Below, in pieces: positions 55,413 through 64,000 of a stretch of DNA of 64,000 nucleotides. Made by a program: the position numbers and the translations under genes. Source of the stretch: Apoderus coryli (taxonomy: Eukaryota; Arthropoda; Insecta; Coleoptera; Attelabidae); contig OU452199.1 of NCBI GenBank assembly GCA_911728435.2, forward strand, positions 39,009,253 through 39,073,252, in the 5' to 3' direction. The number at the start of each line of letters is the position of its first letter. Positions within the stretch are counted from its first letter, which is position 1. The notes beneath the pieces were generated by a model, which saw only the letters and a list, made by a program, of their open reading frames with translations, had not been told where the DNA came from and ran no database searches.

Positions 55413-57298
55413 CAGGGTGTCCCCTCTCAATTGGAAAAACTTCTGGGGGATATTGAGGAACCATAGACAAGCAGTTTGAGATAAGAGACTGATGTCCGGA
55501 AGTGCATGGTTTTCAAATTACAGGGTGTCAAAGTTTTTTTCGAAAAACCTTTTTTTATCAATATCTCAAAGACACGTTAACCGATTTTCTTGAAATTCGC
55601 TGGTGATGTAAGCTTAATAAGACGCTCAGTTAGCACTAATTAAATGTTAATTATGACTTCCAGTGGCGCCCCGGGGGACAGTGTCACGAATAAAAATGAC
55701 AAAAAAATGTACGCTACTGACTTTTTTGAAAATTTTATATATTTTTTAGAAAGAGCAGTTAAAAATACAACTTTTTGGTCACTTCATATTTTTTCGTATC
55801 TCTCTCCGTTTTCGAGAAAAAAAATTTATTAGAAGGTTCATTATTATTAGAAAGAAAAACAAGGAGGCTTTTTTACAAATAATTTATTATTATTAATAGT
55901 GAAAATCTAAAATGAAATGGCAAGTTTCTGTGTTTTTTTCTTGCGCGTTTCTGTTTTACAGCCAATCTAAGAGGCTTTGTTATCTTTGCAGCCTTTTCGA
56001 GAATTTGCAGAGCAGTGTCCGATCAGAGATGTCGTTGAGGATGAAGTCATGGCACGCGTTCAGAATGAGCCCAACACTAGCACTCGTCAGATCGCGTCGC
56101 GACTTAATTGCAGCAAAAATACTGTCCATCGAGTATTGAAAATCCACGATCTGCATCCATTTAAACTTCAAAAGGTGCAGCATCTACTGCCTGGCGACGC
56201 TCCTCGGCGGCTCGAGTTCTGCGAGGGGTTGCTCGGTCAAGCGCATGAAAACGCTGATTTTTTAAGTATAATCTTCACGAGCGATGAAAAAGGATTTTCG
56301 CGCGAGGGGACATTCAATCCTCGTAATAACCACGAGTGGAGCGAACAAAATCCCCATGCTACGCACATCAGAGGATTTCAGCAGAAGTTTGGTGTTAATG
56401 TTTGGGCAGGATTTCTGGGCGACCATTTGATTGGGCCGTACGTTCTACCTGATCACCTCAACGGTAATAGCTATCTAGTTTTTTTGCGAGATATTCTGCC
56501 CGAGCTCGTGGAAGATGTACCCCTCCAGTTGCGTAGAGAGGCCTGGTTCCAACACGATGGTTGTCCAGCGCAGCAAGGTCGCCGGACTTGGCCCCCCTGG
56601 ACTTTTTTCTTTGGGGCGAAATGGAACGGTTGATCTATGCAACTCCTGTGCCGACAATGGAGGACCTATTTGCTAGAGTTGTGGTGGCAGCGGAATTTAT
56701 CGCGAACGATTCAGGCGTGTTTGCTCGGGTGCGCGAATCCTGGCTCGACAGGTGCAGAAAATGCATCAAAATGCATGGTGAACATTTTGAGCATTTGCTC
56801 CACTATTAATAATAAATTATTTGTAAAAAACCCTCCTTGTATTTCTTTCTATAATAATGAACCTTCTAATAAAATTTATAATAAAAAAATTTTCTCGAAA
56901 ACGGAGAGAGATACGAAAAAATATCAAGTGACAAAAAAGTTGTATTGTTAACTGAGCTTTCTAAGAAATATATAAAATTTTCAAAAAGTCAGTAGCGTAC
57001 ATTTGTTTGTCATTTTTATTCGTGACACTATCCCCCGGGGCGGCACTGGAACTCATAATTAACATTTAATTAGTGCTAACTGAGCGTCTTATTAAGCTTA
57101 CATTACCCGCGAATTTCAAGAAAATCGGTTAACGTGTCTATGAGATATTGATAAAAAAAGGTTTTTCGAAAAAAACTTTGACACCCTGTAATTTGAAAAC
57201 CATGCACTTCCGGACATCAGTCTCTTATCTCAAACTGCTTGTCTATGGTTCCTCAATATGCCCCAGAAGTTTTTTTCCAATTGAGAGGGAACACCCTG
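55413..57298 (+). mobile_element. Mariner-type element with ~490-bp inverted repeats
   Basis: It starts CAGGGTGTCCCCTCTCAATT and ends with its near inverse; TA follows at 57299-57300, while the left flank reads TC instead of TA. The inverted repeats cover about 55413-55902 and 56803-57298. The right repeat overlaps the transposase stop codon. It is inserted into the repeat also found at 37286-37490. Confidence 0.92.
55983..56809 (+). pseudogene. Mariner-superfamily transposase with internal deletion
   Basis: The frame from about 55983 reads VQNEPNTSTRQIASRLNCSK and HRVLKIHDLHPFKLQ (helix-turn-helix region), then IIFTSDEKGFSREG with the first catalytic aspartate. Next come FGVNVWAGFLGDHLIGPYVL and WFQHDGCPAQ with the second. 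A deletion then joins directly to RSPDLAPLDFFLWG (third aspartate) in another frame, which runs to TAA 56807-56809. Roughly the spacer between the last two aspartates is missing. A short GCA repeat at the joint suggests microhomology. The first N-terminal helices are also absent. All three aspartates are present, but the spacing is destroyed. Confidence 0.88.
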
Positions 57299-57400
57299 TA
57301 TACTATGAGATACTATACTATAACTATAAGCGCGGCGAATTGCTTTGTAGACATGAACATCAAACGTGCCGACACAAGGTGAAGTAACTGTATATTATCT
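57299..57400 (-). repeat. Dispersed repeat, right half
   Basis: Continues the match to the reverse complement of 37290-37390, including GAAGTAACTGTATAT. Confidence 0.85.
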
Positions 57401-58474
57401 TAAACTGTGATAATACGTAATTTAAACTACTGTCGGGGAGGCACTCATAGGTGTCGGAAAAAGGGGGGTTAATATGAATTACAAAAAAAAACTCTTCAGT
57501 TTTAGAAAAATATTGGATTTTTGTTTTTGTTAAATCTTATTGTACTCTATGCCCCCTCCAGTTAAAATTTTTGTACTGTAGTGATAGTTAATCGTGTATA
57601 ATAATAATTTTACTTCATTTGATCCAAAATATACAACAAATTCATAAAATACAACAGGCTGTTCCATTTGAAAAAATATAACTTTGATATGCCACACTTG
57701 TGTGGAACACTCAGTTTATTCAAAAACATTCTCCTTAGATGTTCGTGATACCTAAACTGTTCTAATTATTTTCGAGACAAATAAGATCAATTTCAATGAT
57801 GTGGAATTTCGCCAACTATTAATCACAATGGCTTATCACAGATTATACATAATAAGGACGAGAAGTGCTGAACCAATTGAATTCCATGTGTTACTAGATA
57901 GATTTCGAACATACCCGCTGCCTGTCTGCCACATGCATTAGAGTAACACAAAAGTTACATTCACATTCAGTGTTGCTGAAATTAAATTGTCTGAAAATGT
58001 GTGCTGCCAAGTTAATGAAGCAATGTCATAAGTGATTTCCGCATTCATGATATGGATAGGTTGCATTGTGGGAGATCTGAGGCGGCCGTCTCTATGCATA
58101 TAGACAAACTTAACCCATTTTCTGATTGATATTTATATGTATGTTCATTGCGCTAATGACATCCAGCGTGGTTTGAGGTTTGTTGTTGATGAAGAGTTGA
58201 ATATCTCGCTACTGGTCATAGATTAAATTATTTGGATATAGGGTTACCAGATTTTAATTGTTGATGTCTCATTTTCGCTGTCCATACGGGATACCTTGGT
58301 TATTTTTTAAGATAGAAGCTTGAGATTTTCGCGAACCTGCGCTACTTTTTTGAAGAATGAAAGATGCCGCAAACAAAATGGTCAATGGCCCCTTCTTAGT
58401 TTCCGAGTTACAGGGCGATATAGAATATATTTTTTATGAGGCAAACGATTTCGGAGATATAAACCAACTTCAAA
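57401..58474. other. Non-coding stretch
   Basis: No gene or bounded element is recognised. Confidence 0.45.
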
Positions 58475-58476
58475 TA

Positions 58477-59983
58477 CAGGGTGGTCTATTTGAAATTAAC
58501 AGGTTCAATTAAAAATTCGCCCAATATTATGAATATGTGCATTTTCCACGAAAACATCAACGAGAGAAACCCCCATTTGCTAACGATGAGTAGAGAAATT
58601 AGGAAGAATTTTGAGAAATCATTTAGAGCAGGTTGGGAGCTATACAAATCAATTATTACAACGAACTAAGACTAAAATTTAAAATAATACAGCAGAAATG
58701 AACAAAAGATTAAACTAAATAAATTTTCAACTAAAAAAAGTTAAGCAACTAACGATAACAAAACTAATTTAATTGTTCGATATGACCCCCCTTTAGTCTT
58801 AAACACTTATTTACCCGTTCAATAAATTCACTCGTTACAGCTCGTGCAATTTGGACTCTAGGTAAGGCTTCGAATGAAGTTCGGATGCGTCCTACTAATT
58901 CTTCTTTTGAATTAATTAGGGTGGAATACACCTTTTGTTTAATTGCACCCCAAACATAAAAATCCAGCGGTGATAGATCTGGAGATCTCGCTGGCCAATC
59001 CCAAGGCCCTAAACGTCTGATCCATCGATCTTCAAACATTTCATTAAGTTGTTGTGTGATTCTATTTCCACAGTGAGGTGGTGCTCCCTCTAACTGGTAC
59101 CAACAACTTCTTAATTGATTTAATGGTAGATCATCCAAAAAATGCGCCAGAACATTTTGCAAAATATAAATATAACCTTCCGTATTTAAATTATGCTCGT
59201 AAATAAAATATTCAACATTTGTGTCTTTCACCATACAAAAAACTAAATTTATTTTGAAAATTTCGTTCACGAATAGCGTGCGGATTCTCAGAAGCCCAAA
59301 AATGACGATTTTGAAATTCCTAGATCTTGTTCAGCAGCACGCACTGATGATTCAGGATTTGTATTAAAATATGCCAGAACATTTACCACATTATCCTCAT
59401 TTGTAGTTACAGGTTTTTGTAGTACTCGATTTGCATGCCACTGCCCCACCGTATTTGATTTCTCAAAATTCTTCTTAATTTTTCTCTAGTCATTGTTGGC
59501 AAATGCGGGTTTCTCTCGTTAAATACCTACTCTACAGGTTCTATTAATCACTTTGTTACATTCTCCATGGATTAATAATACATTTACAATATCAGCATAT
59601 GAATAAATATTTTCCATTTTGTAATAGTTATTGTAAAATATAATGGTCACAAATATTGATAAATAACGAGTGGTTGGATAGCAACAACTAATTTCATATT
59701 TAGTTTGACGTTTATGCTAATTCAGAGAAATGTCATTATTTTCATGGCTAACTAAATTAATTAGCTAGCTTCCAGAGAGACAAAGGTAGGCGCTGCAGAA
59801 AAATTTAAAATGACGATATTTCGAAAACTATGCATTTTAGAAAATGATAACCTATTACAAAATTGCATTACTTTTTAATGCTAAGGAAGATAAAATAATA
59901 ATAGTATACCCATTCCATTTAAAAAAATTGACTTTCAACTGTTTTTCTTGAACCGTTTTCAATATAATTTTTTGACCACCCTG
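58477..59983 (-). mobile_element. DD41D mariner, internally deleted, with inverted N-terminal copy
   Basis: The ends CAGGGTGGTC (58477) and their inverse (ending 59983) are flanked by TA at 58475-58476 and 59984-59985. Besides short terminal repeats, bases 58555-58680 are an inverted copy of the transposase N-terminal coding region at about 59420-59525, making a foldback. Confidence 0.85.
58764..59617 (-). pseudogene. DD41D mariner transposase, first catalytic region deleted
   Basis: It starts near ATG 59617 (MENIYSYADIVNVLLIHGEC). The N-terminus is broken (ERNPHLPTMTRE). The sequence jumps from the helix-turn-helix (EQDLGIS) straight to NRHFWASENPHAIRERNF, removing the first catalytic aspartate. 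The frame 58764-59270 then reads CWYQLEGAPPHCG and DWPARSPDLSPLDFYVWGAI. The second aspartate is replaced by glutamate (LEGAPPH for the usual QDGAPPH). Forty-one residues separate it from the last aspartate, so it belongs to the same DD41D group as 9100-10173 but is a distinct lineage. Confidence 0.88.
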
Positions 59984-60079
59984 TATAAACTAATCAGAAA
60001 ATGTCTTGTCAATTCGAAAAAGAAGATCCCACCTGATAAGAAAATACCTGTAAAATAATTATTAAATATTGATTTACAA

Positions 60080-60418
60080 GGAAAAAACGGAATTCTTATG
60101 GAGCCCTAAACTGTCAATGTTGACATAAATCTTGATATAAGTCAAAAACGACTGACGTTAGGTATAGAACATGATACATGAAATATGTCTGAAATCTTAT
60201 TTAGAATCCAAAAATATAATAATATATAGGGTATTCCATCTAAAATAACAAAGTTGCCATCAACTTCCGGTAAAACCGGAAGTGCTATGCCGTTGCTATT
60301 ATATTATTTGAGTAGAGCATATTTGACAATATAGACAGTGATATTTTTAAAATTCAATTCTAAGTAGTGTCTGAAGTAATCTAATGGGTTACCACCATAG
60401 AACACCCTGAATATACTA
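60080..60418 (-). repeat. Diverged fragment of the composite family's outer arm
   Basis: Shares ATGAAATATGTCTGAAAT-like, CTTCCGGTAAAACCGGAAGT and AGTGCTA words in the same order as 42000-42135. Old and partial. Confidence 0.65.
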
Positions 60419-60520
60419 TAAGATACTATACTACAATTATAAGTGCAGCGAATTGCTCTGTAGACAGGGAGATAAACCGTTCCGACACGAAGTGAAGTAA
60501 CTGTATATTAAACTGTGGTA
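60419..60520 (-). repeat. Dispersed repeat, third partial copy
   Basis: Parallels 57299-57400 (ATACTATAAGATACTATACT, GAAGTAACTGTATATTA) and is likewise preceded by AACACCCTG. Confidence 0.8.
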
Positions 60521-62051
60521 TAAGTATTGTATATATCAGATCCAGTTTTAGTTATAAATTATCAAATTTTACAACTTTTTCCACGTTCTACGAAATCGAT
60601 TTCTTTATTTTGCCGTAGAGTCTATATTTGTTCCATTTCACTTTTCAATTTTATTGCTGGTGTTTTGTATAAAAAAATCATATTGAATCTAACATTTTTA
60701 CCTCATATCAAGTTCATATGCCACTACACCTCCCCGGGCAAAACTGATTTAACCGTAAAACGAGCCAGATCTCTTACCATAGCATTAACTTAAAATGTAA
60801 TTTAAAAACCATTTTCCGAATAGAAAATATTATATATCACTTTTCCAAGATATTCCAGTATTTTCGGATACATGATATCTACAAGAAAAATTCAGATAAA
60901 AATTTTAAAATCGCGTTATTTGTTCATGAAATTAAATACAGCGATACCAAATATAACAGTAAGAACAAAAAATTATACTCAATTTTTTCATCAACTGGTG
61001 CTTCAGTAATAAGCTGCTATATCTGTTCCCGTGATAGAACTTTTGACTTGTTCGCTTTATAGCCGTCCGACCGTCGCTTTAGGAAAGCTCGTAATTTTTA
61101 GTAGATTTTTAAAAAAAATCTAACTATTCAGGAGATCGACACAACCGAAATTTTGAAAAATTTGTATGCAGTCCTTCATTTTATGACCCCTGGATTCTAA
61201 AAATGACCTCAGTTCATATATATATATATATGGGATATAGAAACTTTGCGTCACGGTCTAGGCCGCATTTTTTGACCAATCGAAACAAAATTTGGTTAAA
61301 AAATCGGCTAGGTCATGGAATCGCGTGAGTTCGTTGGCGATTGAAATCGGCGAGCTAATTTCGAAATGGCGGCCTGTCAAAGTTTTAAAAAAATCATAGT
61401 TTTTTCACTGTTAATAGAAAATACCAATGTTACATATCAAATGATAGAGCACATAAATCTCTACAATGTTTATTTGGAGAGTTTTTTCATCGCTGGCATA
61501 TTTAAGTAAATGTAAGTCAATATAAAGTAACAAAAAATAAAAAAAATATGATCACCCGCTACACCTGTAATTATTTTGACAAATAAACACCTGTGACATA
61601 ACAATAATACCGTACTTACGTATGTGTTATAGTATAATGGGTATTTCAGTTAAAATAACTGTCAATATGACACTTTGGTTATATTTGGCGACTGTCAGAA
61701 TATTCCATTATTTGTTTATAAATAGTGGGTGTCAGTGGTAGACTAAGTATAAATAAAAAATACATAAATCACTCGACTGGCTGCCATCGGGATTTTTGTA
61801 TTTTGAAATGTCGATATATTCTTTTGCATTAAGAGTTGCTCTTACCATCAAATAACTTGACCCCAATGTAAATGGTTTCGTCTTCGTAGATAATTTTTTA
61901 CTAAATATAGTAACCAAGCAAATTACTTAATTTTAAGTTATGTGTCAAATTTCATGGATTACAGCGATAATACCCCACATGTGGTGTTTTCAGTTAGGTG
62001 TTTTTTTTTATTAAAAATTAATTAAACGTCCAACTGACAACTGGTATAAAA
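60521..62051. other. Non-coding stretch
   Basis: A (TA)n tract lies near 61218-61231. A minus-strand frame 61732-61917 has only a faint domain resemblance (see findings). No supported gene. Confidence 0.4.
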
Positions 62052-62126
62052 ATGTCGCGTAGATTTGGTATTGCATCTAACGATGCAATTAATGATGTTA
62101 TATCTAATAATATACCAAAAAATACA
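62052..62126 (+). pseudogene. Crypton-like protein start, interrupted
   Basis: Twenty-five codons from ATG 62052 read MSRRFGIASNDAINDVISNN and then IPKNT. The pattern FxI/VxSxxxIxxxIxxxIPKNT is common at the start of Crypton-derived and ZMYM-type proteins. The frame is cut by the foldback at 62130. Beyond it, 62287-62313 reads STKYAVTTF in another frame, resembling the KYAVxxF segment that normally follows closely. Assignment rests on a short motif and is tentative. Confidence 0.35.
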
Positions 62127-62129
62127 ATA

Positions 62130-62272
62130 CTCCTCGGGCCTTGATAAATACTCAAAATTTTGTCATAGAGAATCCTTCAAGCCAGTTGCTGAAGGATAAT
62201 AGCCCTCGGCCTGCGCACGCTTTCGGCATTCTCTGTAACAACATTATCTCGGTATTATCAAGACCCTAGGGG
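62130..62272. mobile_element. Foldback MITE, 143 bp
   Basis: The left end CTCCTCGGGCCTTGATAA and right inverse CCCCTAGGGTCTTGATAA are flanked by TA at 62128-62129 and 62273-62274. The arms continue through GAGAATCC/GGCATTCTC. It is inserted in the Crypton-like start. Confidence 0.75.
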
Positions 62273-62274
62273 TA

Positions 62275-63128
62275 TCACTACTGATAATTCGACAAAATAC
62301 GCAGTAACAACTTTTTTGGGACCGGGAAGTCCATAAAACGATTATAGGGAATTCGTATTTTTCTCGAGATTCCAGATTTGCAAAGTCGGGGGGCCGATTT
62401 TATTTTTAATATTCATCGTTGACATAGGTAACCAATATTATAAGGTTCAGTGAATGTTCAACACAACAATATCCTATTCCCTATAGAAAATAATTCATTG
62501 AAAATTTATCAATCGAAAAATACGCTTACATAACTTACCTGAAAAAAACTGCGTGAAAACTCTTGGCATATACTAGCGAAAACTTTATAGTTTTACAAAA
62601 AGCGATCGTACAAGTTGCTCTTCTAGAAGATAGAACGCGTGCTGAATACACAATGACTTGTCATCTATTTTGATCAAACTTCAGCTTAAAATTCAACAGT
62701 CGTAGTTGGTTATTCAAAGGAGAAAGGTGAAACAGTATTTTTAGTGCGTTCGCAAATTGGTCAATTTATCGGAAGCCTCTAAAAGGTGTCCCAAAGTAAA
62801 TACAGGATTTAATTGTAGGTGATTTGCCAGTATTCAGAAATTTAAAGTATAAATGTTGCTTTTAAACGTATAAAATAAAATACGAGGACCACCATATTTT
62901 GAGCCTATAGTACATATCGAAAACACAGTAATTATTCATTGAAAGTTAATTTATTGTTTCACGAAATATTCATCTTTATGAACCATTTGTCATAACATTT
63001 TTTCCAATTGGTTATTTAAGGATTTGGGGGATGAATCCATTTTAACCAAAAATTAATGGGTTCAACCTATGCAGAGAAGCCTCCACCTGGAAATGGTCTT
63101 ATTCGTCTCAGGAGACTTCAAAATGGTT
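62275..63128. other. Non-coding stretch
   Basis: Apart from the short KYAVTTF trace near 62290-62313, nothing is recognised. Confidence 0.45.
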
Positions 63129-64000
63129 ATATAATAATAATAATACATTTATTTGCATTCAAACGATAACAACAAGATTAAGTGAGAATATCATAAATAC
63201 ATAACATAATAATTAATTGATATGCAAAATGGAGTTGAAAACAATTCATTAGAGTTCTAAGTTCAACCCCAAAATTCATAACTTTAGAACCAAATTTCTA
63301 ATACGTCCAACCAATAACTGCACTCCTTAGCCATGCCTTTTACTACAATCAAAGTTTACTACTTTCCACAAAAAATCTGAAAAGAAAAATTAAACAAAAA
63401 ACCTCTTTGAAGTCCAAAAGTCGATTCCTGTATTTAAACTTAAAAGTTGTAACCCCTAACTTTTTGAAGTCCTCTGGTATGTTATTGTATAGTATATAAA
63501 TTTGGTAAGTAAATGATCTCTTGAATAATGAAGTTTTGTGAGGCGGAGGGGAATAAGTCCGCGAAAACGTAAGTTCAACGTATGAATATCAGTCCTATAT
63601 TTAATTTTATTGGAGAGGTATGGAAGACGATGATTATTTATTATATTAAGAAATAAAACTAACGAATGTAGCTTTCTTCGATCCTGCATGCTCAGCCACA
63701 TAGCCTCCCTCAATTTGTGCGAAACGGGCTCAAATTTTCTAATTCCATACACGATTCTAAGGCATGATCTCTGAACCTTTTGAATTCTGTCTTTATCAGA
63801 ACAATCTAGGCACGGTCCATACACAACATCACAGAAGTTAAAGTAGCTTAGGACTAAACTATCGGCAAGTTTTTTTTTCTAAGGTTGTGATACTAGATGC
63901 CTATGGGGATATAACATCTTTAATGACGAATATGCTCTCTGAATATTGATGCTCACATGCTTCTTAAACCGCAACTCCAACAGGCGCCTGTTTTTACCAA
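63129..64000 (-). mobile_element. LINE, copy B, 3' part, runs off the window
   Basis: Ends in an (ATA)n-type tail at 63129-63147 and extends through a 3' UTR shared with 46125-46498 into RT coding sequence up to the right edge. Confidence 0.9.
63456..64000 (-). pseudogene. LINE reverse transcriptase C-terminal half, partial at window edge
   Basis: The minus strand reads in from the edge: NRRLLELRFKKHVSINIQRA, LADSLVLSYFNFCDVVYGPC, then (63456-63824) IQKVQRSCLRIVYGIRK, FLNIINNHRLPYLSNKI and HTLNLRFRGLIPLRLTKL. The SYFNFCDVVYGPC and KVQRxCxRxIYG blocks are the post-palm region of Jockey/CR1-type RTs. One stop near 63875 interrupts it. The palm lies beyond the window. Confidence 0.88.

Overview
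The window reads as AT-rich nuclear DNA from an arthropod, most likely an insect (possibly a beetle; this is inference). No bacterial or viral operon is present. The sequence is dominated by dead or dying transposable elements: mariner/Tc1 families (including DD41D 'rosa-like' and SETMAR-type mariners), hAT, piggyBac, PIF/Harbinger, pogo/Tigger, a possible Crypton, several non-LTR retrotransposon (LINE) lineages, many TA-flanked MITEs and two hammerhead-ribozyme retrozymes. No complete conserved host gene is visible. The only host-gene candidate is one cysteine-rich exon-like block at 2737-2882, and it begins at a sequence that also fits a recursive-splicing ratchet point. Layout, left to right. 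0.9-2.0 kb: endonuclease/RT LINE remnant. 2.7-2.9 kb: candidate exon. 3.2-4.0 kb: broken mariner. 5.3-10.8 kb: possible large TA element holding a MITE and a nearly intact DD41D mariner (8531-10617) with very long inverted repeats and one in-frame stop. 11.1-12.8 kb: MITE and LINE. 13.5-14.9 kb: Tc1. 17.6-19.0 kb: MITE and LINE. 21.6-23.4 kb: long-inverted-repeat composite. 23.5-25.3 kb: LINE with a (GAA)n tail. 26.7-28.1 kb: hAT with an 8-bp target duplication. 29.9-34.7 kb: MITEs and repeats. 35.1-35.9 kb: short Harbinger-type element carrying an intact MADF gene. 38.5-39.3 kb: LINE end and retrozyme copy 1. 39.8-42.2 kb: second composite, invaded by a pogo-like element. 43.5-47.5 kb: two SETMAR-type mariners, one nested in a LINE. 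48.8-51.0 kb: piggyBac, mariner and LINE remnants. 51.9-52.4 kb: retrozyme copy 2 with an internal inversion. 55.4-60.0 kb: two more long-inverted-repeat or foldback mariners. 62.0-64.0 kb: Crypton-like start split by a foldback, then a LINE running off the window. The most striking system is the retrozyme pair (38771-39297 and 51896-52381). Both carry the same type I hammerhead core, lie between perfect 13- and 14-bp target duplications, and share an extended stem in which one base pair differs by a compensatory G-C to A-U change. Copy 1 shows a 336-bp tandem period; copy 2 has a twin-priming-like inversion. The elements interact by nesting: several insertions can be dated relative to one another because a paralogous empty site lies elsewhere in the window (TA sites at 39904, 46497 and 57299).
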